From the NCBI GenBank assembly GCA_014529385.2, contig CM043971.1, positions 97,680,485 to 97,744,484 of the forward strand: DNA of 64,000 nucleotides, given 5' to 3'. This document shows positions 1 through 10,707 of the stretch, piece by piece. Numbering within the stretch: the first letter of the stretch is position 1; each line of letters begins with the position of its first letter. Made by a program: the position numbers and the translations under genes. Source of the DNA: Adiantum capillus-veneris (Eukaryota > Streptophyta > Polypodiopsida > Polypodiales > Pteridaceae). The notes under the pieces are model-generated. The model worked only from the letters and a program-made list of their open reading frames with translations. It searched no databases and was not told where the DNA came from.

Positions 1-648
1 ACTGACACCACACCCCATATGATAGCAAATTATATTTAGCTCCCGTGTCCAATAAGGCGTTATATAGCACTTTTCCATAGGTTCTGTTTAGCTCAATAGG
101 GTATCGTAGAGGTGTGTCAGAGTCCAACCAATCCTCGTCAGTTTCAACGTGGAATGCATGTGTGACTCCAAGGTTAGCCTCTCGTTTTCGTCTTATGCGT
201 TGTTGTCGCTCCTTAGCCTCAGCTTGAGCTTGTATCTTTTTCAATTTTGTTTGTGCCTTGGCTGCCTTTTTCGTATGGATGGCACGTAGCTCCTCTTGGC
301 TTAAAGGATCATAGTATCTTTTAAATTTGCTCCAATTGAGGAATCCAATGGTTTCAACTCCATTAAGAGTCCCCACACGAATGGTTCCTTATGGTGTGAT
401 CTCACATACTCTGTATGGTCCTTTTCCTGCATATTTTGACTTTTTCTTTTCGTTACGCACTCCATACATAAGGACTTTATCACCAACATTGATATCTTTG
501 TTCTTTAGATGACGGTCAAACCATTTCTTCCTCCTATCTTTCTCCACAAGTGCATTTTGCATAGCTAATTTCCTCTCTTCATCTAGCCTTTCAAGGATAT
601 ATAATCGCTCAACTAAGGGGTTACCATCCCAACCTTCTTGAGAAGCTA
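1..648 (-). pseudogene. C-terminal extension of element A pol with a second DTGA protease-like motif
   Basis: This continues the integrase frame after an in-frame TGA at 650-652. It holds the usual post-integrase beta-barrel region (GKGPYRV, TIRVGTLNG, GFLNWSKFKRYYDP), broken by a TAA near 391. From there the frame is open to the window edge, about 125 codons. It first runs through a charged, Lys/Gln/Arg-rich stretch likely to form a helix or coiled coil (about 315 down to 180). It then reaches PLRYPIELNRTYGKV followed by ALLDTGAKYNLLSY near 45-10. DTGA after two hydrophobic residues and before NLLS is the form of a retropepsin active site, but the normal protease of this element (DGGAGVS at 4,393-4,413) is upstream of RT. 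The domain is cut by the window edge, so the call rests on one motif. Confidence 0.6.
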
Positions 649-649
649 C

Positions 650-1674
650 TCAAAAACTAGGAACGACAAACTCCCATGGCATAACCGCTTCTTGGCCATA
701 CACCATCTTAAACGGTGTGCGGTTAATGGAAACTTTGTACGCAGTACGATAAGCCCATAGAGCTAATGTAAGCTTTAAATCCCAATCTGTACGATGAGCT
801 TCCACTGTTTTGGTCAAGATAGAGATTAAGGTCTTGTTGGTGCTCTCAGCTTGGCCATTTGCTTGTGGATAATAAGGTGTGGACTTATGGTGAGCTATCA
901 TAAAGTTGGTAGTGAGTTCTTTTATTACTCCATTTATAAAAAGAGTATCATTGTCACTCACAATCTCAAACGGACAACCAAATCTTGTAATAATGTTCTC
1001 AAAGATAAACTTAGTAGTTGACCTCGCATCAGCCTTACGTGTCACCATGGCTTCCACCCACTTTGTCACATAGTCAGTGGCAACGATAATATATCGAGAT
1101 TGAGTGCTACGAGCTGCCAGACTAATTGGGCCTACAAAGTCCAAACCCCAGTTTTCAAATGGTTGAGTCACTTTAACAGGATGTAAGGGCATCCTATCCT
1201 TTCGTTGTGTGATCTTGTAACGTTGGCATTCATCACATCCTTTTGCAAAAAGTGATGCATCCTTAAATAAGGTTGGCCACCAATAACCTGATTGCAAACC
1301 TTTCTAGATGTTAGTTCCCCTGAGAAACGTCCTCCGGCTATACCCATGTGGGCTTCTTGCAGTATGTATAAATACTCATCCTCACGGGCACAACGTCTAA
1401 GAATATCATCCTTCCCTAGCCTGTAGAGAGTTCTTGCAATGAGAGTGTAAGGTTTACATTCTTTTAACAGTTTTCGAGCTATGTCTTTACGAAGGTTTTT
1501 GAGTGGAAAACCATTAATTAGAAAGTTCACAATCTTCTCACTCCATTCAGGTATGGTTTTGACTAGGAATAGAGATGTATCGGGCAACTCATCATCGACT
1601 CTAGTAGGGGCTTCACCATTGGGTATGCGAGACAAATGATCCGCCATGACATGTTTTTTACCAGGTCTCACCAC
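650..1674 (-). pseudogene. Integrase of gypsy element A, frameshifted
   Basis: The 1,168-1,674 frame carries the end of RNase H (RPGKKHVMADHLSRI) and the start of the HHCC zinc finger. In GIAGGRFSG an Arg stands where the second zinc-binding His normally is. The reading then moves by one frame near 1,300 to 650-1,297, which has the CDECQ half of the finger and the catalytic core. The first Asp is in WGLDFVGP, the second in SDND (normally SDNG), and the Glu in NGQAEST, so all three D,D,E residues remain. ALWAYRTAYK and GQEAVMP are typical of plant gypsy integrase. The frame ends at a TGA at 650-652 that is probably a decayed CGA. Confidence 0.92.
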
Positions 1675-1701
1675 AACGGTAAAATCAAACTCAAGGAGAA
1701 T

Positions 1702-2007
1702 TTACAACCATCGTGTAATTCTTCCTATGGAACAAGGTTTATTTACTAGATACAACAAGGCTTGATGATCAACATAGAACACAAAATTGTTGGCCAGAAG
1801 GTAGTAGCGAAATTTCTTCACTGCATAAATCATACCTAAACCTTCTTGCTCTGTAGTGGTATAGTTTCTCTCGGCATCATTCAATTGATGACTTGCAAAG
1901 CTAATGGGGTAGTCCAGTTTATGGTCTCCTAGTTGAGCTAGAACACACCCAATAGGAAAGTTCGATGCATCAATATGCACATGAAAAATTACATTCCAAT
2001 CGGGCAC
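1702..2007 (-). pseudogene. RNase H domain of gypsy element A
   Basis: The frame contains VHIDASNFPIGCVL (first Asp), a Glu in TTTEQEGLGM, and YVDHQALLYL with the third acidic residue, followed by the usual Asn-Lys-Pro run into the connection. It is in the same frame as the reverse transcriptase upstream. The two are separated only by a TGA at 2,008-2,010, where related elements have an Arg codon, so one nonsense change separates RT from RNase H. Confidence 0.9.
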
Positions 2008-3132
2008 TCATAGAATAGGAGCGCTAGTCAAGGTCTTTTTCAATGACCCATAAGCATCGTCACACTCCGCAGTCCATTGGAACTCAATAAGAAGCTTGTA
2101 CAAAGGACGAGCTATCTCGACAAAGTTTAAAATAAACTGTCGATAATAACCAACATGGCCCATGAACCTTTGAACTCCTTTATAGTTTGTAGGTGGTGGC
2201 AATTCAACAATGGCTTTAATTTTGCTCTCATATCTGGAAATCCCATTTTTGGACACTATATGTCCTAAAATGACTCCATGTTTAACCCAAAATTGGCATT
2301 TGAAAGGGTTTAAGGAGATGCGATACAATCTACACTTCTCAAACACTTTTCGTAAGCATGATAGATGTTCTTTCCAAGAGGAATAAACACAAAGGTCATC
2401 TAAGAAAGCTTCACAAAACTCTCTCAAATATCCTCTAAAAGCAGTGTTTATTAATCTTTGAAAGATAGCAGGGGCATTGGTTAAGCCAAAAGCCATGACA
2501 CGAAATGTGAACACTGCAAATTCAGTTATAAAGGATGTTTTAGCTTGGTCGTCCAGTGCAATTGTGATTTGATTGTAGCCAGAGTACCCATCTAAAAAGC
2601 TATAAGCTTTCTTCCCTGCATCTCTTTCAAGCACATGTTCTGAATATGTCAAGGGGTAATGGTCCCTCCTAGTGGCAGCATTGACCTTCTTGAGATCCAC
2701 GCACACTCTGAGTTTCCCATTCTTTTTTGGCACAATCACTATTGGAGACACCCATTCTGAGTGCTCAATAGGGTATATGAATCCGCATTCCACAAGCTTT
2801 TCAATCTCTTCTTGAACGATTTTTGCATATTTAGGATTCATTGGGTAGGGTCGTTGCTGAATTGGTTTAGCCATGCTATTCATTGGGATTGTGTGTTGCA
2901 CCACGGAAGGTGGAACACCTTTCATATCATGATAAGTCCATGCAAATATATCCCTGAATTCCTTGAGAAGTTCTTTAAGTACACACTCCTCAGTCTCGGT
3001 CAGATCTTGGGCAATGAAAACAGGTTTAGACTCTTCTCCTGGGTCTGCTAACTCTATTTCCTTAACTATCGCTGGACCGTCATAGACTCCATTGCTCCCA
3101 TCGATAGGTTTTCTTTGAGCCTTTGTATACAC
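2008..3132 (-). pseudogene. Reverse transcriptase of gypsy element A
   Basis: Ty3/gypsy reverse transcriptase, which copies element RNA into cDNA. Visible in order are FAWTYHDMKGV near the start, EEIEKLVECGFIYPI, SEWVSPIVIVPKKNGKLRVC, the fingers Asp in FLDGYSGYNQI, FGLTNAPAIFQR and the polymerase motif AFLDDLCVY. The catalytic pair is present as LDD rather than the more usual IDD or VDD. GHIVSKNGI and the thumb follow, and the frame runs to SAPIL before a stop. The 374-codon stretch is uninterrupted, so decay here is mild. Confidence 0.95.
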
Positions 3133-3441
3133 AACCTTACGTTCCTCTGTGGTATAGGATTTGAAATGTTCAGGTGTGCAGGGTGTAAGTCTGTGGAGTC
3201 TTGTTGTTCTGTGGACTACGATTTTCCTTCCGATTCCTTTTGTTGTTGAGCTAACTCTCGATTTTTTCGTCTCCTTACAGTACGGCTCAACTTTGGCTTC
3301 TCTGTAGCTTCTAGTTGTGCGATGTCAATGGGTTGTGGACTACACCACATAAAACTTTGAAGGTATTCACCCTAGTTATCTACTAACTTTCGATGAGCAT
3401 CACATGCCCCTATATAATTAATCTACCGCATAATTAAGCCA

Positions 3442-4440
3442 TTATGCGGTAGATTTCTTTTCATTTATTCTAGCACGCACATTTGCTCGATATCGTCGCC
3501 TCTTATATCTCTTACTCTTCTTCTTTAATTCTCGATTACGGCCGATCTCTAGTGAAGAGTCACTAGATGAATCACTACTTGTGTCTTCTGCTCCCGTGGA
3601 TAGATTGTCATCTAGGTTACCACTTGGGCCTGAATGGTTTGTCCCCACATTTGCACTAAGATTTAACTCAGATTCTTCGTCCTCAGAGTCAATTTCAATT
3701 GATGATTCTGACCCCAAATCGTGTGGGCTATAGGCTTGTGAGGCGCTATTGGTTCCAATGCCAGTCAAACTTTCATCTTGTAGATCATCATAAGTTATAT
3801 GCATTGCTTCTAGCATATTTAAGGGTACAAGTGGTGGTATTTCATCCCCCTCAGGTGTTACCCAGGTCGGTCCCCTATTTCCCCAAGTGTCTATGGTTGC
3901 TGCTAGGTGGAGCCAATCCACATTGTCCGACTCAGTCATCCCAGGTAGTACATCCATATAAGGAGAATCTTCCCCAACATCAGTGTCCGCTTTACACGTG
4001 TAACAATACTGCAATGGGGCCGAGTGAACTGTGGTGTCAGATCTATGATCAATTATAAACCTGTTTCCTAGAGGATGTGCTCGACTCGTCACAAGATCCA
4101 CTCGAATGATAGAATCTTGGAACTGCAAGTAGACATGGTTTTTAGACCAGTCATGCACCATTTTTGCTTCCCTCATGAAAGGACGTCCTAAGATCATCTC
4201 CGATGCCATAGTGTGTTTGGAGAAATCCATAACAATGAAGGTAATTCTTATTTTATGTCCAAAGACCTTGATCTTGAGATCTTCTAGCATCCCAATAAGT
4301 TTAACGATAGACCCATTGGCCATCTTCACTACTATGGTTGTGGTCGCAAGGTGAGGTCTTCCCATAGTTTCCTAGCAATTTTTAGTCACAATGCTAACCC
4401 CAGCACCACCATCAAGGATTCCCTTCACAGTTAATCCCTT
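3442..4440 (-). pseudogene. Protease region of gypsy element A with premature stop
   Basis: The active-site motif DGGAGVS lies at 4,393-4,413 on the minus strand, preceded by a beta-strand-like TVKGIL. It is followed by IVTKNC and then a TAG at 4,372-4,374, which may have replaced a Trp codon. The open frame after it (MGRPHLATTTIVVKMANGS, GRPFMREAKMV) is the rest of the retropepsin-like fold, up to the conserved ILGRPF. A Ser/Asp/Glu-rich and then Lys/Arg-rich linker ends at 3,442. The frame matches that of RT, so protease and RT were one polyprotein. Confidence 0.85.
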
Positions 4441-4547
4441 AGTAGTGATTGGTATGGTCGCATTGGATTCATCACCCTCAAAGTATTGTCCCAACTTGTT
4501 AACATGTATTTCTATAACAAGGTTCTCATCTAGGTTGGGTTGTGGAT

Positions 4548-5345
4548 CTAAGGTTCCTCCTCTGTTGAAATCTCCCCAGCTCCATCCATCTGTGCAAATT
4601 GTGGTAGCCCAAACTTTAGTTCTCCATTGAGGAAGGCTCGAAGAGCTGAGACTAGCTCAGGGTCTTTATATAGTTTGGACATGATGGTGGTTCTAACTTC
4701 TGAAGACATGAAATCCATCAATTTGGCAATGTTTAACGGCACCTTTTGGCCTTGAGTCCCTTGACATGGGGAAGATGGAATCTCCATTTCTTTGATAGGA
4801 TCAAGTAGTTCCTCTGTAAACATTCTTTCCATCAAGAAGTGAGTACGCCCACTTTCCCATGACTTTAAGTCACTTTCTTCTTGGATGACACTAGGTATGG
4901 CTAAGGGTCTATGGACTTGGTGAGGTTGTTGTTGCGTAGGGAACACGGTGTCTGTAATCTGGATTTGCCTAGGTGCTGGTTCTAGATCCCTTTGGGTATC
5001 TTCTACCAAACTCCTTAATTGCTTGACTCGCTCAATCTCCTCAGTAGGATTTGGATAAGTTCCTATCTTCTTCTTGGATCCTGGCCATTGTGGCTCATGA
5101 AGATCTTCCTTGTTGGTTTCTATCTTAGTGGTCGTTTTGGTCTCCATGGTTTCTTCTGAATCAGAATCCTCTTCAGCGTCATTCATATATACGGGGTCGT
5201 CACCAGTCCCTATGTTGGTCTTTGAACTAGGGTATGAATTTGCTGCTTTTTGTGATTGCTTCCTTCGTGTTTTCTTCTTTTTCTGAGATTGGGCAATTGA
5301 TGCCGTGTCTCTTTCCTCAAGAATATGATTTTGTTTTTGGAGCAT
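4548..5345 (-). pseudogene. Gag C-terminal or gag-pro linker region of element A
   Basis: A 265-codon open frame, different from both the gag frame upstream and the protease frame downstream. It is hydrophilic, rich in Glu, Lys, Gln and Ser, with no recognised domain. Position and strand make it the stretch between the gag zinc knuckles and the protease. The frame changes on either side are best read as indels. Confidence 0.6.
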
Positions 5346-6672
5346 CTATCGTATGAGTACGTTTACTGGTACCACATGTGTACTTTGTGATGGCTCCTTG
5401 ATAACTTTAATCAAGTTTAACGGCGTGATCTTTGGTGCATTTGGATTATTTGGACATTGGGCAATCAAATGATCTATGCAACATCGATTACACATGAGTA
5501 TCGGCATTGTAGACGTGCTTGCTTGATTGGTTTACATTAGTGTGGAATTTTTTGTAGCCTAATAGGACACTCGGCTACATGATGTGGACCTCCACACTCA
5601 TAGCGTTGAAGAGGTGGTCTCTTAGCAGTGTAATTGATATTGTGGCCTCTTGTCGCAAGAGCAGCTACTTGATATACAGGTTTGACTTGTCCCCAATAGT
5701 CCTCCATGTAGTATTGTGGAGTTTCTTCAAGCACATCCATCCCATAGGAAATATTAGGATCTATATCTTCCTGACAGCCTTCCAAACAAGCAATAGATGA
5801 CTCACAACCCACTTGATTTACATAAGTGATTCTCGGATGTTGTGGTTGCGGTCTTAGCACTGGAGGTGGTAAGGGTGTTGTTTGAACAACATTTTGGACC
5901 CTAGGGACCATGTGTTGTGCTGTTTGTTCAAGAGGTGGGTCCGACATCAATGCAGGCACTCGAGGTGTGATTGTCCATGCTAAGGTTGGTCTATTGGCCA
6001 TTGCACACTTAAATAATATGCAATCCTTAGCTTGATGACCATACCTCCCACAGGCATTGCAGTTTCCATTGAATTTTACTCTAAGAGTAGGGCATTCACT
6101 AGTACTATACGGTCCATAGCATACTGAGCACCATTGTTGCTCCCTTCTTGGATACATATGATTGTTTTGCGGAGCACGATTATCCCTAAGACTCTCTTGA
6201 ATAGCCTTGGTGAGATATGCTAAAGTCATCTGAGATATCTTTGGCTCCTTAGCAATAGGCTTTAGGGTCATTGGATGATGCCCTGATGCTTGCGAGCTAA
6301 TAGATTTAGGCTCAACAGACACCCTTTCTCCTTGAATCATTAAATTATCCTCCAATTGGATCGCATTTGTGGTGACTGCTTCTAAAGTGGTGATACCTCT
6401 AATGACTAGGCCATTGTAGATATCCTCATGTCGTAACCCCCTAATGAATCTATCAAGCAATTGGTTATTGTTGAAGCGTTCATTTGGATTACAACGAGAA
6501 TTCAAATGCTTCAAGCGACTAATAAAGTCTCTCACCAACTTTGCTTCCTCTCGTTGGGCTTTCTGGAGCTGAGAGGCTACACCCCAAAGTACTCCCTCTC
6601 GTATGTATTCTTTCAAGAACAGTCTCCTAAGAGTAGGGTAAATCGTTTTTTCTTCCACCCTTAGGGTTCTAT

Positions 6673-6676
<4 letters not shown>
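5346..6676 (-). pseudogene. Gag of gypsy element A with three zinc-knuckle-like motifs
   Basis: Retrotransposon gag core (RLFLKEYIREGVLWGVASQ, AKLVRDFISRLKHLNSRCNP, LLDRFIRGLRH) is followed by a proper CCHC knuckle, CNACGRYGHQAKDC. A second candidate has the first Cys replaced by Tyr (YECGGPHHVAEC). A third, just past the frame break near 5,530, is CNRCCIDHLIAQC, with one residue fewer than the standard spacing. Gag packages element RNA and the knuckles bind nucleic acid. The N-terminal part is missing: the apparent start runs into the CT microsatellite at 6,679-6,732, where the LTR of element B begins. Confidence 0.88.
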
Positions 6677-6711
<35 letters not shown>

Positions 6712-6990
6712 AGAGAGAGGGAGGGAGAGAGAACACAAACGCTAGATGTGAAGAGGGGGCGATTAGCTCACATGACTACCAGAACAGAAGACCCGTACAG
6801 TGATTAAATGATACTGAAATGTGTACCCCCCTGACCCCATATATATGAGTGCACAAGGTGGGCGCCCAACTCAAATGGACGGCTGGACAAGGTAAAATAT
6901 ATGCTATGGGTGGCCTGCCCAGAGACACTAGCCGCACAAGGAAGTGTGTCCTAGACTTGTGTGAAGCAGTAGAGGTGTGTAAATTTAACA
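6677..6990 (-). repeat. 3' LTR of element B
   Basis: It matches 9,204-9,549 over its whole length with scattered substitutions, for example the shared CCTGACCCCATATATATGAG and GGAAGTGTGTCCTAGAC. The inner end is TAACA (minus-strand TGTTA). The outer end should read TGTGAGAG but starts directly in the GA tract, so about 25 bp are lost or rearranged. Confidence 0.8.
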
Positions 6991-6999
6991 CCCCCACTT
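6991..6999 (-). other. Polypurine tract of element B
   Basis: On the minus strand AAGTGGGGG sits immediately before the LTR start TGTTAAATTTAC, as expected of the plus-strand primer site. Confidence 0.6.
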
Positions 7000-7300
7000 A
7001 GCACCTGATGTTGAACAAACCGCATGAAGCTGAAGATGTGAGGCAAATGATGAAGTTGCCTGCTGCAATGTCCACTAAAGGACAATACTCTGGCAAACTC
7101 CGCGAGTGTAGGAGCAATCTGAGAGATCTCCATGGTAAAGTGCCATCACGAGCAGTGTAACAAACTGTTGTACTCCGCCGATACATGGTGAAAATACTGC
7201 GTGAAAGTCTCAAACTGAGTGTGAAAACAACTCCTTGCTGTGAAAGAGGTCCCAATAGACCTGCAAGTGTCCTGCCCAATAGGATCTGTGGTGTCTGTAG

Positions 7301-8972
7301 TCAAACCGGCTGGAGAAAATGGGGAAGCCCAGGAACTGCCATGAGCATGACCGAAAGCCTATCAATACATAAACCTGCAACCCAAGGTGTGTAAAACTCC
7401 AGGAAGGCTAGATGTAGCAATCTGCGTCGTAAACTCCTTGGAATCAAGGAAAGCCAGACTAAACAGTCTACAATGTAGAAGCTACCGTAAGTTGCAGCAG
7501 TCATCGTGAGACCGCACGGACCACCACCGGATGGTGTCTTGTCAGTAGGTAGGATAATACAAGATGAGGGGAAAGCGAGACTCAACAGTCTGCGTAGTGA
7601 AGTGCCTCTGAGAAGAGGTTGGTCAAACCAAGCTATCTACACCGTAATCATCCTATAGAAGTAGGGAAGATAGGCTGAGCCGTCCGCGCTGTGAAGATCC
7701 TCTGAGAAGAGGAAAGGCCAGACCAATGTGTCTACGATGTCTTGCTTGTATCTCCTGCCTCCAAAACAGAATCCGCACCAACAATGCCACCAAACCGCAT
7801 CTCGGTGTGGCTCTCAAGGTAAATGAGCTGGGAGTGGCCTACTGCCAAGGTCGGGGGATAAGTCTTCAGCAAGGTTACGGAGGGTGAGTGTAAGTAACTC
7901 TGAAGGTAGCAATCCAAATGATCAAGAGTGTAGAAGAGCAACTGCACTACCATCCAAGCCAAGCTCCGGATGTAGTCGCGTGATGATGCTTGATCTCCTG
8001 TATCTCGTGGGTAAACTCTCCAAGAAAGTCCAAAGCACTGAAGCCCCACTCCAGTTTGTAGATCCAAGCAATGAACCTGTCCAAGAAGAGATCCAAGATC
8101 CTCTCCTGTATCTCGTGGGTAAACTCTCCAAGAAAGTCCAAAGCGCTGAAGCCCCACTCCAATTTGTAGATTCAAGCAATGAACCTGTCCAAGAAGAGAT
8201 CCAAGATCCTCTCCCTAAGTCCTGTAGATGCTCTTGTGTAAGCAAGTGATCTGACGTGTCGCTGTCAATTGGTAAGTGTCTGTCCACCCAAGATGGTGGT
8301 GTCCTCTCTGGGAATATTGTGATCCCATATGCCATGAGCATGGCCATATCTCGTGTGAATTCCTCTGATGAGTGCATAGGTGTGTCCACAGCAAACCACA
8401 AGTCCCCTCTGGAGTGCGCAACCGCCGAATGATGGCTGGAATGAATGGATCTCCCAATGATCGTATGCCTGTAGGTGATCAAGCCGATGTCGAAGATACC
8501 GTGTACTGCAGCAGTCACTGAGAGACCGTAGGGACCACCGGATGGTGTCTTGGCAGGAGGTAACTTCATCCTCTATGAAAAACACGAGCCATGTGGCTGC
8601 TGTCCACCCAAAAAACGCAACTGCGAGGTGATGAAAACGCTGCTGTCCAGCGATTTTCAGTGTGCTCGCACGCTCCCCGCAGGGTCCGGAGGGGTGCAGA
8701 GGGTTTGGAGAGGGTGGGGAATTAAAGTCACTGCCCCTGGTGGGCTGTAAACAGAGAAAACAGCAGTGGTATATGGCTGAAATTGGTGGAAATGGAGAGG
8801 ATACGAGCCGGCAAGGCATCGGATGCCAAGCCAGTGATGTAGGCAAGATCTGTAGAGGGCAAGGCCCAGCGCTTTCCTCTTCTGCTGAAAACACAACAGC
8901 AAACCAAAAACACATATGGTAGCAAAAACGCAAATGAAAGGAGGGGGTTTTCCGCGATGAAAAGGGTTCCAA
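7301..8972 (-). other. Unrecognised open frames and repeated modules inside element B
   Basis: Overlapping minus-strand frames at 7,301-7,585, 7,922-8,569 and 8,265-8,972 show no known motif. Two of them share a module: TPSGGPYGLSVTAA near 8,540 and TPSGGGPCGLTMTAA near 7,530, each followed by a hydrophobic stretch, which indicates an internal duplication about 1 kb apart. A short CTCTGAGAAGAGG motif also recurs near 7,610 and 7,690. Whether any frame is translated is unknown. Confidence 0.4.
7994..8209. repeat. 108-bp tandem duplication in element B
   Basis: Two adjacent copies (7,994-8,101 and 8,102-8,209) differ at three positions. The period is 36 codons, so any frame stays open across it. 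The two copies begin TCTCCTGTATCTCG. Confidence 0.95.
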
Positions 8973-9189
8973 GCCCTAGCGCTAGTGGAGAAAGCAGCAG
9001 ATCTGGCGAGTTTTGGCAAAAACGTAGGTGGTAGAGCAGTCCTTCGCGCTGGATGCTGTCCGGAAGATGGTGCCGCCCCCTCTTGCAGAGATCGTTGGCT
9101 GATTTGACTCCTGGCTATTGCAAAAAACATTGGCTGATCCAGCTCTTGGGTGGAGAACCTAATGCGGGTGATGATGCGCCCTCACCTCT

Positions 9190-9203
9190 GGCGACGGATA
9201 CCA
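9190..9203 (-). other. Primer binding site of element B
   Basis: Minus-strand TGGTATCCGTCGCC lies immediately after the LTR end CTCTCACA. The first seven bases match the common initiator-Met-type PBS (TGGTATC) and the rest diverges. Confidence 0.6.
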
Positions 9204-9216
9204 TGTGAGAGTCCGC

Positions 9217-9268
<52 letters not shown>

Positions 9269-9549
9269 ACAAACGCTAGATGTGGTGAAGAGGGGGCGAT
9301 CAGCCTCCCATGACTACCATAACAGAAGACTCGTAAAATGATCAGATGGTAATGAAATGTGTATCCCCCCTGACCCCATATATATGAGTGCCCAAGGTGG
9401 GCGTCCAACTCAAGTGGGCGGTTGGCCCCAAACTCGGCCGGCTGGACAAGGTACAACCTATGCTATGGGTGGCCTGCGCAGAGACACTAGCCATACGAGG
9501 AAGTGTGTCCTAGACCTGTGTGAAGCAGCAGAGTGGTGTAAATCTAACA
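9204..9549 (-). repeat. 5' LTR of element B
   Basis: 346 bp, starting TGTGAGAG and ending TAACA on the plus strand, so TG...CA termini. It contains a GA microsatellite at about 9,222-9,267, whose counterpart in the other LTR has a different length and imperfect GGGA units. Confidence 0.82.
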
Positions 9550-9562
9550 TTGGTCCTGTTGA

Positions 9563-10665
9563 TGTCACGTGCACATGACCACGTGCCACGTGGACATACT
9601 TCATCGATTTCCAGAGCCAATTTTGTACCTATCCCTAGATAAGAGTGATTAGAATCCCAGTAGGATTAGTATTGGCAATTTTGTGAGCCTGGTCGCAGGA
9701 CTTGCCTGTCTGGACGAATCGATTAGATTGGGTTTTCCAGTTTTGGAACCCTCTTGCATAAATGGTTTGTACAAGCACTTTGACAGATGTTATTACACTT
9801 CGGTGGGCATGTGACATAACGAGCATGTAGGTCTAGGTTAGAGGAATGTGTTGGTCCAGTTCGTTTGTCAAATGGGTCACAGAACGGTGGGTTATCGCTA
9901 GAAAACTCCCACGTGCGCACATTTTCTCGACTTGGCACAACCGACCTAGCACTTCAAATTCCCTATAAAAGAAGCCCATTGCCCAACGTTTTGCAACAGA
10001 TGAGCCAGCACCAGATCTAGCTCGAGCTTTTGCATGCTATGGCGTTTTTGCTCCCAGATCGCAGATCAACCCAGCGTTTTGAGTTAGGAGCAGATTAGCC
10101 TAGTGTTTTGAGTTTTAAGCCCTTTCCCAGAGCAGAATCGGTCTGCTAACGCTAACCACTGTGTTGCAGCCCGGTACTCTGGCAGCCCATTGAGCCTCTT
10201 CTCGGCCTTTCCCTCTCCGCATCGAGTGCTCCCATTGTTGTCCATCATCGGCCCCATCATCATCTTCTCGGCTGTTCCCTCTTCTCATCGAGTGCTCCCA
10301 TTGCTGTCCATCATTGGCTCCATCATCATTTGCATTTTCAGGCCTGCTTTATGCGACGGAGCGGCTGCGTTTTTGCAGCCAGCTTTCAACCCTTTATCCT
10401 CTCACATTGGGAGGTCAAATCAGCCCCAAATCTACCCCTTGGTGGCCATCAACAACCCCTCATCGAAACGGATTTAAAGGTTCATCAAATCAGCCCCGGA
10501 GATGCTTTATCTTGAAGAGTTGTTGTGGTGACATTCCCCATTTGAGTCAGTAGAGTCTGCATTGAGGTATTGCATATGTGTGCATTCCATTTACTCAATC
10601 AAAAGCAACCACATCGGCAATGGTGTGGGGGGCCAGTGAGAGGGTTGGTTGGGACCCCATCAGGT

Positions 10666-10707
<42 letters not shown>

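Larger units (their letters stand above)
1..6676 (-). mobile_element. Decayed Ty3/gypsy retrotransposon A, gag-pol internal region
   Basis: Reading from high to low coordinates on the minus strand, the domain order is gag with CCHC knuckles, aspartic protease, reverse transcriptase, RNase H, integrase. Integrase after RT-RNase H is the Ty3/gypsy order. There is no archaeal-type second RNase H between RNase H and integrase and no chromodomain that I recognise. Several stops and at least two frame changes break the polyprotein, so it is not functional as it stands. Its gag start is cut where the LTR of element B begins at about 6,677. Its 3' end and LTR lie outside the window. Lineage beyond non-chromodomain gypsy is not assignable by eye. 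Confidence 0.93.
6677..9549 (-). mobile_element. Non-autonomous LTR retrotransposon B
   Basis: Two direct repeats (6,677-6,990 and 9,204-9,549) flank a 2.2-kb interior. A PBS-like site touches the right repeat and a purine tract touches the left one, which fixes the minus orientation. The interior has no protease, RT, RNase H or integrase motif in any frame I read. It does hold repeated modules, including a 108-bp in-frame tandem duplication, and overlapping open frames of 215 and 235 codons on the minus strand that I do not recognise. I see no convincing 5-bp target duplication, and the outer end of the left repeat is obscured by the microsatellite. Confidence 0.75.

Noticed and set aside
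2761-3051. Plus-strand frame over the element A reverse transcriptase
   Set aside because: Antisense shadow of RT.
3699-4058. Plus-strand 119-codon frame over the element A protease-linker
   Set aside because: Antisense to a clear pol reading frame; no motif.
9550-9563. TTGGT next to the B 5' LTR as a target duplication
   Set aside because: No TTGGT at the outer end of the other LTR, whose terminus is missing.
10190-10553. Overlapping plus frames in LTR C
   Set aside because: Inside an LTR, with short repeated phrases from a nucleotide repeat; no domain.
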